A stretch of 64,000 nucleotides of DNA from Muraenolepis orangiensis (lineage: Eukaryota; Chordata; Actinopteri; Gadiformes; Muraenolepididae): positions 12,272,948 to 12,336,947 of the forward strand of contig CM051004.1 in the NCBI GenBank assembly GCA_027704905.1. Direction: 5' to 3'. Positions 24,913 through 37,300 of this stretch are shown piece by piece. The position numbers and the translations under genes are program-made. How positions within the stretch are numbered: the stretch's first letter is position 1; each line of letters starts with the position of its first letter. The notes beneath the pieces are model-generated. The model was not told the origin of the DNA. It saw only the letters and a list, made by a program, of their open reading frames with translations, and made no database searches.

Positions 24913-26271
24913 CTTACCACTAAGTGTATGCCCTCTTTCTGTCATGCAAGCCCTGGCAGCTCAGATAAGAGTCTTCATATAAGAGATCGCCACTCTCTTG
25001 AAGGACAAGAGTCAATAGATATGACATATATGCACACATGCCCTAACACGCTTTCTACCTTGGGCCATCATATACAAAGTGGAGATAATGTCATCATTGG
25101 AATGACGTGGCGAGCATAAAGCATGTTTAATGATAAACTACACATCAGAAATGTACCATGACAATGAGGCAGTTTGGAACAGCAGTGGCGCAAAGGAGAG
25201 CTAATGTACAGACTTCCAAGATCTAAGTGCTTTGGTTAAACAGCAGTAATGGCAGAAAACAACCTACAGAAGCTTGAGCACTTCAGTTAGACGGGGACCT
25301 GTTCAAACAAGACCCATTGGATTAATTAGCATCTTATGTTAAATACATAAGGCATTAAAAGGAATAATACAGCCTAAAAACGATTTGACGTCACCAAAGT
25401 ATTGGCTACAACTGAGTTATAGTTGGGAGTTTTTCCCCCTGCCATCGAGTGTACTAGAATGGCTACACTGGCTATGTTTGATGTGGCCTTGGGATCCCAT
25501 CTTAAAATCAGAAGGCAGTGTCGATGGGATTGAGAGGCCCAGTGATCCCATTTCAAACCTGGAAACAAAAAGGCAACAACGGTGATTTATACTTCTGGGA
25601 CAGAGAGGTGCACGACGGTAGGTCCGTCTGTAGGTCACCTGCGGAGACCTCCGCCCCAGTGTCAGTACACCCGCCAAAGATGTGAGCGCATGTCAGGTGG
25701 ACGGATAACTGCAGCAGTACCGTGAGATTCCTGCCATGTTCTCCGGTTCATTTGTTCAGTGAGAGAACTTTGAAGGTAAACTTCTGTGACACGTCACTTT
25801 CACATTATAAAGATCACTAAATACAACCACCAATACTCTCCACCGCTACCAAAAGTGGTTTGAAATGCTAGTAAGGAGAACTACTGGTTACGACACACCA
25901 GCCACAAAGATCCAAGAGAGAGGGCCCAGACCCAGTGTACATTCACTCAACTTCCCCCTGACAACCAGAGTCCAAAACTGGATACGGCACAGTCTGAGTG
26001 AGTGGAGCAAGTCGACAACACCGGAGAGGAGAGAAGACCACAACAGGTGCCGCGCTCTACGCCTCCGGAGGACAGCTGTGAAATACCAGAGAAGGCCGTT
26101 TAGCTTTGTGCGCCGCATTAAATCCTCGACACGTGCACCCACATATGACAGAGAGCGCAGGGAACAATGAGGGGAAAATGAGTAGCGAGAAGGACAAAGG
26201 AAGAGATCAAAGGAGGTGGGTTGTCATTCTCAGAGGCTTTTGGCAGGCCACACTGTTGACAACAATGGAGC

Positions 26272-26375
26272 GTGTGTGTGCGTGTGCGTGCGTGCGTGCG
26301 TGTGTGTGTGTGTGTGTGTGTGGGGGACAAGTAAATAGACAAAAGCAGAGGGGGGGGGGGGGGAGAGAGAGAGAG
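26272..26375. repeat. compound simple repeat (TG)n, (G)n, (GA)n
   Basis: A GTGTGCGTGCG-type tract at 26272-26321 is followed, after about 30 bp, by a poly-G run and GAGAGA. Confidence 0.85.
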
Positions 26376-27469
26376 AATGAAGCACTCGGACGGGGCCTGT
26401 GGAGCTGATCATGGACTTTGTACTGCAGGGTGGCTCTGTCCCTAGCCAACCCTTCCAGATAGCCCAATATATGAGACATTCATTATAAGTTTATTTGACT
26501 CAAAAGGAGGCGACGTTGCGAGCACTGCAGTGATCTTAATCCGGTTACCGAAGACTCCTCGTCTCGCATGAGAGAGAACATTGCATGAGAAGGATCACTA
26601 GTGACAGTGGGTCAGTGGTGGCTGGCTCCGCTGTGGGTTCCCTTGAGAAAAGTATCATCCATTTCTTTAATTCAGTTACAAGTCTATCCAAAAATGTGTG
26701 GCTGCAACTAGCCGTGATTTTGTTACAAGTAACACGATTTTGAGTTTCTATATTGCAAATTGAAGATCTGGATTCGGGTTAGTTTAATCAAAGCATGAAT
26801 GCTGTTTACACCTTGTGTTAGAAGAATTGAAAAATGAATTGCATTCCGATATACACTGCATATCACCAAAGGTCCCCCCACCCTAACTGCCACCCACACT
26901 GTGCCTCTTCTGGCACGGTTCTAATCTTATCGGCCTGTTGCACCGGGGTCATACTCTTTCCTTGACACAGTGGGATATTTAGCTTGGGACCAAGCCCTTC
27001 CTTGCATTTACAATGGGAGCCCCCCCCCCCCCCCCAGCCGGCGCTAGGCACTGGGTGCAAGGCGAGGCGGCAGACCCGCTCCGGGCTACAACGACCCCAC
27101 CCCATGCGCCGAGGCTGGAAATGCCAGGGGCAATGCATCACAATACAAGGGGAATTTGGGTCAGCAAAGCCGGGCCCGTGGACTTCTTTGGTTGGTGACA
27201 AAACAAGGTCCTCAACAACACCCACCCCCTTTCTAGCTGATGTGCACTCTGGGGCCCTCAAGTCACAACCCTTTAGGTAACCTCCTAGTCCAGTTGACGG
27301 CCGGTAAGACCAGGATTGGAAAATGACTCAAGCTGGTAAAAACCACGGCAGCAAGTTAACCTTTGAAAGGGCAAAGGAAATAAGTAAAGCCTTAAATAAC
27401 AATGTACTGGTCTGGCAGGCCTGAGAGGCCTCTCACAACAGGCCAAAGGAAAGAGAGAGAATGGACCGA

Positions 27470-27658
<189 letters not shown>

Positions 27659-27920
27659 AAAGGACTTTAAGACCAACAACCTACTGTCGCTCTGCTCACC
27701 TTTACAGGGAAGAGCAAACATATCTCACATATCCTTGAAATGCTACATCACGTATAACCTGTAAACAAATATCGCGGGCAGATGTAAAACAAACAACCAA
27801 AAAGGTTCCCCAGCTCCAGCTCTACAGACTAGAGATGGAGTTCCCCTCCCCTAACTTTACGTTATGGGTATAGGCTGTGTAAGGGCAGAGAATAAACTGG
27901 TTCTCCATGCACACCCACCT

Positions 27921-27993
27921 TAAGGACCTGGGTCCCTGATGCTCTCAGGCAGTACTCTTCAGTCAGCTTGCTCTGTCACACTAACCTGGATCC
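27921..27993 (-). other. candidate second 5' UTR exon of atp13a3
   Basis: A 73-bp minus-strand segment is preceded by a pyrimidine tract with an acceptor (CTTTCTCCCAG) and followed by a donor (CTTAAG then GTGGGT). It has no long open frame, as expected for an untranslated exon. Only splice-site quality supports it. Confidence 0.25.
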
Positions 27994-28079
27994 CTGGGAG
28001 AAAGCAAACGCACACAAAACAAGTCAGGTCAGCAGGACAGACTGCAAAATTGTTCACAGACAAGTCAATGAAATGTTGC

Positions 28080-28190
28080 ATCCAAGATCCAAGATCATTG
28101 GTGTAAAACGAGGGGAATTGCAGTTCGCCTGACAAAATCTGATGGAACCAATTAATCCCAAACCGAAGCCACAACAGACAATCCATAGAA
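28080..28190. repeat. unnamed dispersed repeat, copy A
   Basis: Shares an ordered set of blocks (ccaagatcattggtg, aaacgaggggaatt, cctgacaaaatctgatgg, aaccaattaatc, cacaacagacaat) with 31100-31205, with scattered changes. Same orientation, about 3 kb apart in one intron. I cannot name the family. Confidence 0.6.
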
Positions 28191-28333
28191 AACCATGATT
28201 AATGTAGGCTTAATGTGAATTAAATATAAGCAATGGGACCATGATTATATGCCTTATCATTTGACTGAGTTTTATGGGCTGTTCAAACACATCCTTGAAA
28301 CAGCAGAAACAGCAGTTAAACCAAGCCACAAGC

Positions 28334-29400
28334 TTAACATTTTACTATCCATCCATAGTCTACTGCTAAACCCTGGTCGGGTCGCGCAGGTAGCAGCTTC
28401 AGCAGGGGACTCCAAACTTCTGACTGGGGGATCCCGAGGCATTCCCAGGCCAGCTTGGAGATGTAATCACCCCACCTGTACCTTGGTCTGCCCCGTGGTC
28501 TCTTCCCAGTTGGATGTGCCTGGAAAACCTCCCTTGGGAGACGACCAGGAAGCATCCTTACTAGATGCCCGAACCACCTCAACTTTCTACGACCAGGAAG
28601 CATCCTTACTAGATGCCCGAACCACCTCAACTTTCTACACCCCAGCTCCTTTCTACGCGAAGGAGCAGCAGCTCTACTCCCGAGTCTCTCACGAGTGACT
28701 GAGCTTCTCACCCTATCCCTCAGGGAGATACCAGCCACCCTCCTGAGGAAACTCATTTTGGCCGCTTGTATTCGCAATCTCATCCTTTCGGTCATTACCC
28801 ATTGTTCATAGGTGAGGGTAGGAACGAAGACTGATCGGTAGATCGAGAGCTTTGCCTTCTGGCTCAGCTCTCTTTTGGTTACAACAGGGCGGTGAAGGGC
28901 ACCCAATACCGCTCCCGCTGCACCTATTCTCCAGTCAATCTCACGCTCCATCCTCCCCTCACTCGAGAACAAGTCCCCGAGATACTTGAACTCCTTCACT
29001 TGGGATAAGCACTCCCTCCCTACTTGTATGGTAGACAATCCACCGGTTTCCTGCTAAGAACCATGGCCTCAGATTTGGAGGTGCTGATCCCATCACATCA
29101 CTTCACTGCTTTATACTTGTGTAAACTGTGAAATGACAATAAACTTGACTTGACTCATCCCTGCTGCTTCACACTCTGCACGCTGCAAACCGATCCAGTG
29201 AGTGCTGAAGGTCACATACTGATGACTCAAACAGGACCACATCATCTGCAAACAGCAGCAATTCAATCCTGAGCCCACCATACTGAAACCCCTCCCCTCC
29301 ATGACTACACCTTGAAATCATGTCCATGAAAACCACAAACAGGATGGGTGACAAAGCGCAGCCCAGGCGGAGGCCAACACTGACATTCACACACTTGACA
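28334..29400 (-). mobile_element. non-LTR retrotransposon fragment, RTE-like reverse transcriptase C-terminal half
   Basis: The right part (29169-29390) reads LGCALSPILFVVFMDM and LLLFADDVVLFES, the reverse transcriptase palm with FADD at the active site. The left part (28334-29038) continues with KEFKYLGDLFSSEGRMEREID, RRVAGISLRDRVR and HPTGKRPRGRPRYRW, typical of the C-terminal region of this LINE group. A short foreign piece at about 29096-29157 splits them. The element is 5'-truncated and frame-broken. Clade assignment to RTE is by general appearance only. Confidence 0.75.
29096..29157 (+). mobile_element. 60-bp 3' tail of the Rex1-like LINE inserted in another LINE
   Basis: Matches the tail at 45255-45315 (tgctttatacttgtgtaaac, then tgacaataaacttgacttg) and interrupts the reverse transcriptase of the minus-strand LINE. 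It is an extreme 5' truncation. Confidence 0.8.
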
Positions 29401-30174
29401 TTTTACAAAAAACTTAAATTCAGTTAATAGGGCCAGTTACTAATTCGGTATGAGGCTATTCACACACAAAAATACCTGTATTTGTATGAATTTGTTATTA
29501 AGTAATCACAAAGTATCTGTGGATACCAATTGTATATCTAGGGATTATTTTTCTTCTTTTTAATCTTGAGCGTAGCTTGATTGATTGATGGCTCAAAAGT
29601 GTTTCCATTTGTCGATGACATATGGATCCCGGGTTAAGCAAATCTACAAAAAGGTTTGGTATCACTTAACTATCCTCCTGAGCCCCCAGTGGTTCCTCAT
29701 TTATAAATAGATATAACCTAGAGCAGCTGGTGGCCATCGGTTAACCTTCTGAATCAGCGCGTCTTCAGTGTTATGGGCCACAAGAAGATTTGTGAAGAAA
29801 CCAGCAGTAGTACTGACTGGGGGTAAGTCAAAGCACAGCTGAGGGGAGTTGGGTGTCATTGTTGAGGACCAGTGACATCAGACCTCCTAAAAAGAGCCCA
29901 AGTGCATCTCACAGGGGAACGTACTGGGGTAGTAGTCTATATGTATATTTAAATAGACCATTATATTATTAGAATGTTTGGAACGTTTATGCTTTGATTA
30001 ACGGAGCCCTTGTTATGGTAGGGAATCTCTTTGAAGGAACTCTTTCAAATAATACTTCAAACAACAACCCTTGAAGTCAGCAGTAGGATAATATCAACTA
30101 ATATATAATATATCAACTATTTAAAGTGCTTTTCATAATTCAGGGCCATCTATGCAGTAGCAAGGCACAACAAA

Positions 30175-30495
30175 CATTTGGAACATCAGCCCTAGAGAAC
30201 TGGTGCTACATGACCATAGGACAACAGTTGGGACAACAGCCCTAGAGAACTGGTGCTACATGACCAGAGAACAACAGCCCTAAATAACTGGGGCTACATG
30301 ACCAGATAACTGGTGCTACATGACCAGAGAACAACAGTTGGAACAAAAGCCCTAGAGAACTGGTGCTACATGATCAAAGAACAGTTGGAACACAAGCCCT
30401 AGAGAACTGGTGCTACATGACCAGACAACAACAGTTGGAACCACAGCCCTATAACTGGTGCTACGTGACCAGAGAAAAACAGCCCTAGACCTGGC
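30175..30495. repeat. minisatellite, unit about 50-60 bp, about six to seven copies
   Basis: Repeated core agccctagagaactggtgct followed by acatgaccagagaacaacag and ttggaac, with unit-length variation and partial units. Nothing else recognised nearby. Confidence 0.85.
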
Positions 30496-31089
30496 AAAAG
30501 TCTCCCAGGCGGCACGAAACATGTCACCCTGCTGTCTTTTTCATGGTGAACAAATTAGCTAAACTGAATGCTGGTAAAATGAAGAGTAATTGATAATTGT
30601 TCATTTACATACAGTATACTACCCACATTGTAATGGTACACACCTTGTTGAAAAACTTTATTCCTTTAAGTGTTACATCCTCACAGAGTGCTTTTGCCTC
30701 CACTCTTGAATATTCAGGCTACAAGCCTTTTTTTCTTCCACTCACTTATTGACGCATTATTGACCCGAATTTCAAACTTGGGTTGTATTTTTAATCAGAG
30801 TTAAAAGGACGATTATGTAGCAGGCCTACTGCCATTGACAAGGGGTCCAAAGTTTAAGTTGCAGTGAATTTCACAATTCACTTTCTGTATGAGAACACTT
30901 GAACCGTTTGTTACCCAACGTTACCACTTAAAACTAACACAAGCGTTCAGGATAAACAGAGAAGTTACAATTTCATCCAGTTATTGCCATCATGATACAT
31001 GTAATCTGTATCATGACGTAACATGATGACGATAAATGTGTTGAAGCCAAAGCAAAAGATGCATGCAGTGAAATACAATTTTGTAATCC

Positions 31090-31210
31090 AACCAGCATCC
31101 AACAGCCAAGATCACTGGCACAAAACAAGGGGAATTTCAGTGTGCCTGACAACATCTGACTGAACCAATTAATCTACACCAAAAAGCCACAACAGATAAT
31201 GCATGAGTGT
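31090..31210. repeat. unnamed dispersed repeat, copy B
   Basis: Second copy of the repeat at 28080-28190, with matching blocks gatcactggcacaaaacaag, gcctgacaacatctgactg, aaccaattaatc and cacaacagataat. Confidence 0.6.
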
Positions 31211-33635
31211 GAGTTTTCCCCCCACTTAAGACCCCCCACATGCTTCTTCTGCAAGACTACAAACATTTGCATACAACATGGGCTTGGGTGTAGTTCCAAA
31301 TATTCTCATGTGACATCAGAGTGTTTACTGAGCAGCATGACTGCATGTCAGCATGACCTTGCTATTCTTGTGATTTGAGCGAGGGTTCATGCTAAAGTAT
31401 GTAACAATATGGGTTTGGGGCGTAGCTTTTTATAGCAACGCTATAACAGATTCCTCTGTGCTGTTGGGAGCTGGGGGCGGCTATGGGGGACTTTCACCGT
31501 GTCAGGTTATCGTCCCATCCCAGCTCCTGATCAACCATGTTAGGCTGTGCATCACAGACTGCTGGTCTTTGAGGTTGTGTCTGAGAGGCCTAAAAGGCTC
31601 AATCTTCTGGGGAAATGGAAGCGCTTGCACTTTTGTCAATCAGGTGTGACCAAGCGTTAGGCTCTTTCTCACCCTTTGGAGGAGGCAAAAGTTCAGGGGT
31701 TAAGAAAACAAGGCGTGATTATCACAATCATGTACCTGATTAGCTTTTTAATAGGAAATAGACTCTACAGACTAGACTTTAGACACACTCACCGTCACTG
31801 TTTTTACCCCTGTGGCAGGCCGATACTCATGCAAACATACGTACATTCTCAACCAGCCACTTAAGTGGGGTTTAGCTGATACTTTAACTTCATCTGAAAT
31901 ACAGAAGACATTCATCATTTCTTAATTCTTCTGCCTGCGGTAGCATCGTAGTTGATTCACACTCCCAATGCCTTAACCACAGTGGGCGTTGCTTTGCTAT
32001 CCAAAAATAGATTTTATGAGTAAAGAGAAAATGATACTAACCAAATTGACCATGTACTCAATGTGCCCTACCAAACACACACGTGTGAATGTTAAGGGAA
32101 AGCAAAAAAGATAAGAGAAATGCCTGGTCCTTAAAACAATAAATGAGCCGACCAAAACACTAAACACAGCTGGACGTGGGCCTCAAGCCAGCCAGGCTGA
32201 ATCTCAGGCTTAGCAGGCTTAATTCCAACATGCATGTGATCACAAAAAGGCAAGAAAGATACTAAGAAGACATTTCATTTTTTATTCTAATAAGGTGCCA
32301 GGGGATTTATTAAATAACACCAGAGAACATGAGGCACTTGAATAACCAAGAAAATCATCAAGTCACAGTGGTTATTTTTGCTAAAATGCTTTACACCTAC
32401 CTTCGACTTTCATGTCGAAAAGGTTACGTTACAAGGTTGAACCTTTGAACACCTGAGTCGATAAGTTGTTCACATGCCGTGATTTTTTTGTGCATATTAT
32501 TAGTTATTGTAAGTGGAAGTGAAATGTATAGTTATTGATATTCCCTCCAACTTAAGCGGATAAAGACCAAGATGATTTTCTGACACACATTTAAGGGTAA
32601 TAAGTTAATTCAACGGTGTGTTCACTACACTCATTTGATATCATATTTTAAATATTTTTTACCACATATGAGAAAATATTAAATGATCAGAGTAACAGAT
32701 ACATGAACACAATGCAGACATGTATGTTGTGTATGTTGTAATATAGTCCACCATGGTATAATATAGCGTATTATAATATATTATAATATAGTACACCATG
32801 CTGTGTTTGTTGACAGCTCTTTCTAATCTGACTCCACTAAAGACAACAGAAGCACACCAGGCAATTCGAGTATAATGAAAATCATTATTGAAAAAGGATC
32901 AAGTATAAAGGTAAACGTATTGGGATGAAGACTCAACCCAGGCTGCTCGTGAACAGTGCATATTACATTATATATACTTTATATTATATATATACTATCA
33001 TATTAATACGATAGGAAAATACTACACTGGGTCTTTATTAACATGTGAGTCAGTGAGATACCTAATGTCTTGACATATCATCTAACATCGTGTTTAAAGT
33101 TACCTAGTGTGATAATAAGCAGCAATAGTGTAATTACATTAATTTAAGTGTTCGTTGCTCTTCTAATAATAATAATAACAATAACAATAACTGCATCGTT
33201 TGACGTTTACATGAGTTGGTACGAATGAATATAAACACACCAGAACACATACTAGGAAGATCTTATGGATACATATTATGATAAGGATAATAAATAAAAA
33301 GGTAACATAACCTTAAATAGAGAGACGTTCAACGACCAGACAGACTCGTCAAGCTAACGTTAGCCACGCGTTACCGTTATTAATTAATATAACGGAAATA
33401 TAAAAAGCAGCAGCGGACGAAAACACTTGTTTCTTAGTATTTCTCATGCCGGTCATTTAAAAAAAAAAACTAAACTAAACTAATAGTAAAATACGATTTT
33501 TGTAAAAATGACTTGTTAATGACAGCTATCAGCGGCTACCCCGAGTGTGACAGATGATGGTCCCACATGGATGATGGAGATCACTCGTTCTACTACCTCA
33601 CGATCCACTCACTCACTCACTCGTGATTCACTCAC

Positions 33636-33850
33636 CTCCAGAAGCACCTGGAACACCCTGAAGATCAGCTGAACATCATGATGATGGTGGTGGTGGGACG
33701 GAGCGGAGCGGCTGTTGGATCTGGAGCTAGACGTCGTGGAGCTACTGCTGCTCAACCGCCCCCAACTGGCTTGCGACAGGAAGTGGGAGGAGGAGGAGGA
33801 TGTGACGACAGAAGCGCATATAGTCTGCATGCAGCACGTCCACACTACAC
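33636..33850 (-). promoter_or_regulatory. atp13a3: probable untranslated first exon and promoter region of atp13a3
   Basis: A strong donor (CTGGAG followed by GTGAGTGA on the minus strand) ends at 33636, about 9.9 kb upstream of the start codon. The preceding 200 bp are GC-richer than the surrounding DNA and lie just downstream, in transcript sense, of an AT-repeat array. Vertebrate ATP13A3 genes have untranslated 5' exons, so this fits an untranslated first exon, but the transcription start cannot be read from sequence. A second candidate 5' UTR exon is listed at 27921-27993. Confidence 0.45.
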
Positions 33851-33953
33851 ACTGCTAGGCCAGTGTATGGTATGGGTGTGCTCCCGCTGCTGCTATAATA
33901 CAGTACATATGAATGACTCCTTTACATCGATGCACAGCTTTACAGCCACATAA

Positions 33954-34020
33954 GTATATATATGTATATATATATACATATATATTATATATATATTATA
34001 TATATACATACATATACATA

Positions 34021-34052
<32 letters not shown>

Positions 34053-34103
34053 CATATATATATACATATACATATATATATATACATATATATATACATA
34101 TAC

Positions 34104-34140
<37 letters not shown>

Positions 34141-34203
34141 CATATATACGTATATAATATATATGTATATATATACATGTATGTATATGTATATGTATAT
34201 ATA

Positions 34204-34234
<31 letters not shown>

Positions 34235-34334
34235 ATACACATATATATACATATACATATATATACATACATATATACATACATACATGTACACACACAT
34301 ATAAACACATACATATATAAACATGTATACATAT
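33954..34334. repeat. AT-rich (TA)n/(TATACA)n satellite-like tract
   Basis: About 380 bp composed of tatata, catata and tatgtata motifs. Open frames here (Tyr-Ile repeats) are artefacts. The Gypsy LTR begins at 34335, directly at its edge. Confidence 0.95.
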
Positions 34335-34806
34335 TGTAACATCATGAGAGGCCGTCTCAGAGGGCTAGTGTTGCAGAGTGTAGAGTTCCAGGCAAAACAG
34401 TAAAGTTTAGATGAAAATAGGCTTTATTTCCTCACATAGGCAGTAGGTTAACAAGTAACTCAGGAGGTTTAAGCAAAACAAACATTCTCACAGTTTTCAA
34501 CCACAAAAGGGCTTTTTCCCTAAGCCCAGTTTATCAATCAAAAATGAGACTTTCCTTCTCTTTTGAGGCTTTTCTTCAAGTGTCTCCAGCTCCTTCCAGC
34601 TATGTGCTCCCTAGGTCTCTCTCTGTTCCTGAGTCTGGGCTTTTGTCTGTTTCCCCAGTGCAGCTTCAACTACATGGCTTAAGCACCTGTCAGAGTTGTG
34701 GGGAATGCCTTGGAGATGTAGTTAGTGGACCATTTTGGGATGTTGCAGCTTGTCCACCAGGGGAATCTAGCACCCCTCTATAACCTGTCCCCTAGTGATG
34801 CCACAC
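34335..34806 (-). mobile_element. long terminal repeat of the Gypsy element
   Basis: On the minus strand the segment begins TGTGTGGCATCACTAGGG or TGTGG two bases further in, and ends CATGATGTTACA, i.e. TG...CA termini, with AATAAA about 75 bp before its end. It directly follows the RNase H region and therefore is the 3' LTR. No second copy was found in the window. Confidence 0.7.
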
Positions 34807-35636
34807 ATCCCTCTCCCTGGGCCTGACGCCATCGGCAGGTTAAAGGAACACCAGAAGCAATCACGTCGGGACACCATGGCACCGTCCCGGCCTGTGAACG
34901 ACAGAGAAGTTAAAAGGTTGGATTGCTAAAAACCATCTAGTTACTCTGCTGTTTGTCTCTTTATTTTTAGCCATCCATTGTAACGGAGAATGATCGGTCA
35001 ACTAGGGTGAACCTCCTTCCCAGCAGGTAGTATTTAAGGCTTTCCTGGGCCCATTTTACAGCCAGGCACTCTCTACCGTGGCATAGTTCTTCTCTCTTGG
35101 TAGCAATTTTCGACTCAAATAGAGAAATGGATGTTCCTCACCTTCCTTGATCTGGGATAGAACAGCTACCAGACCCACCTTCGAGGCATATTCCTGGACA
35201 ACAAACTCTTCTTCTGCGTCCTGGGTCCATTTCACCATCCGTGAGTGCTTCTTGGTGGTCAGTTCTGTGAGAGGGGCAGCTACCATAACAATGTCCAGAA
35301 TAAAACATCTAATAATTTGCAAGGCCCAAAAAGGATGTCACCCCTTTCTTTGTCACCGATTTTGGCCACTCTTGAATGGCTTAGAGCCGTCTGTGGTTTG
35401 ACAAGGCCTGCCCAATGGTGTACCCCAGGTAGTTTGTCTCACTGAACGCCAGCTTAGATTTCTTGGGGTTCTCCGTCAAGCCTGCTTGTCGGAGGGAATC
35501 CAGGACTTTCTGAAGACAAGGTAAGTGGTTTTCCCAGTCTAGGCTCTGTATCAAAACATCATCTAAATAGGCGGAGGTATACTCTTTATGAGGCTTAAGT
35601 ACCTGATCCATCAGCCGCTGGAAGGTAGCGCGCGCT

Positions 35637-35886
35637 CCCCATTTTTTATTTAATTTTAATGTTTTTAATTTTAACTTCTTATTTTATCCCGAGGGAAATT
35701 AGTTCTCTGCATTTGACCCATCCTAGTGTTAGGAGCAGTGGGTAGCCATTAGTACAGTGCCCGGGGAGCAGTGTAGGGGGGTGCCTTGCTCAAGGGCACT
35801 TAGGCAGTAACCTGGTGTTTCCGGGTCTTGAACCGGCGACCTTGCGGCTCCCAAGTCCTTATCCACTGAGCTACTGCCCCCCCATA
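35637..35886 (-). mobile_element. tRNA-derived SINE inserted in the Gypsy reverse transcriptase
   Basis: On the minus strand it starts GGGCAGTAGCTCAGTGGAT (A box) and has GGTTCAAGACCCGG (B box), then a body and T-rich tail. It splits the reverse transcriptase between LHLGYG and ATFQR. Both flanks share at least ATGGGG, a likely target-site duplication. Same family as the copy at 57265-57490. Confidence 0.85.
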
Positions 35887-37030
35887 ACCCAAATGTAGCA
35901 TTCTGTACTGCCAAAGGCCCCCCGGAGTGGCAAAGGCTGTCTTTTCCTTTGAGTCCGCAGACAAGGGAACCTGCCAATACCCCTTAGTGAGATTCAGGGT
36001 GGTTATGAACCGGGCATTGCCAAGACTTTCGATTAGCTCATCAACATGAGGCATTGGATAGGCATCAAATTCAGACACTTCATTCACTTTCCTAAAATCA
36101 TTACAAAAGCATATTGTGTTGTCAGGTTTTTCTACCAGGACGATGGGGCTGGACCAGGCACTCTTCGACTCTTCAATGATGTTCAACTTCAACATTTTTC
36201 TTATCTCTCCTTCAATAATTTTCTTGCGAGCCTCTGATACACAATTCGGCTTTTGGTTCACCGTTTTTTGTGACTGGGTGCAGATTTCATGTTCCACCAC
36301 GTGGGTGCAGCCCGGGAGGGATGAAAACACATCAGTTGGTGATGGGACAGGTCTAGACAGGTTAGGTCAGGTCTGTTGGGACAGGTCTGGACCAAACTGC
36401 ACTTCGTTCCGGGCTGACTCTTTTGGCTTTCTGGGGGGCATACAAGTGAACAGTGCTCGTCGATCATGCTGTTGCTTTAGCAGGATAAAATGGTAAATTT
36501 GCTCACCTTTTCGCTTCTCTGCTTGCCGTACTTTGTAGTTGACTTCCCCCACCTTTTCAATTACTTCATACGGTCCCTGCCAAGTAGCCAGGAATTTGCA
36601 TTCTACTGTGGGGACCAGCACTAGCACTCCATCTCCTGGTTTGAACTCTCTGTCTTGGGCTGCTCGGTTATAAGTAGCACATTGGTCTCTCTGTGCTTTC
36701 TCCATGTGCTCCTTCACAATTGGAATTACCGCCGCAATCCGGTCCCTCATCGCCCCCACATGTTCAATCTTGGTACGATGAGGACATGGTTGTTCCTCCT
36801 AAGTCTCCTTGGCTATGTCCAGAAGACCCCTGGGTTTGTGGGAGTACAACAGGTCAAAGGGTGAAAAACCAGTGGACGACTGAGGGACTTCTCTTACGGC
36901 AAACAGAAGGTAGGGGAGAAGCTGGTCACAATTTATTCCATCTTTGTCGATGGCCTTCCTCAGCATGGCTTTGAGAGTCTTGTTGAACCTCTCCACTAAT
37001 CCATCTGTCTGGGGGGGTATACCGAGGTTC

Positions 37031-37073
37031 TCACCTGTAACAGCACACACCTAGTGTGCGCTGTTACAGGTGA
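37031..37073. repeat. 43-bp near-perfect hairpin in the Gypsy integrase
   Basis: Arms of 20 bp (left tcacctgtaacagcacacac, right its reverse complement with one mismatch) around a 3-base centre. Directly followed by short gtgagtccc/agtccctagtga direct repeats and located where the integrase frame breaks. Confidence 0.85.
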
Positions 37074-37300
37074 GTCCCTAGTGAGTCCCAAGTCCCTAGT
37101 GACCCTGGACATAAAGGATCCGTTTTGGTAACCCCACCCTGCTGCTGAAGAGGAACAATTTGTTTGCCATCTATTTAGCATTTGCCTTTCTTAGAGGGGT
37201 AGCATAGTCTACAATGATGAAGATATACTGGTGTCCCCGGACACTTTTGGGGAGTGGGCCTACAATATCCATTCCCACCCTTTCAAATGGCAACATACGT

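Noticed and set aside
25865..26170. 101-residue Arg/Thr-rich plus-strand frame
   Set aside because: No recognised domain, splice or promoter context; in the atp13a3 5' intron with low-complexity DNA following it.
26863..27261. 132-residue minus-strand frame and overlapping plus-strand frames
   Set aside because: GC-richer intronic stretch with a poly-C run; no motif, splice context or family resemblance seen.
33893..34345. 150-residue Tyr/Ile-rich open frame
   Set aside because: Arises from the AT-rich repeat tract in both strands; not a gene.
35817..35886. tRNA-like gene with A and B boxes
   Set aside because: It is the head of a SINE: the body continues for about 180 bp, the cloverleaf 3' half is absent, and a related copy lies at 57265.
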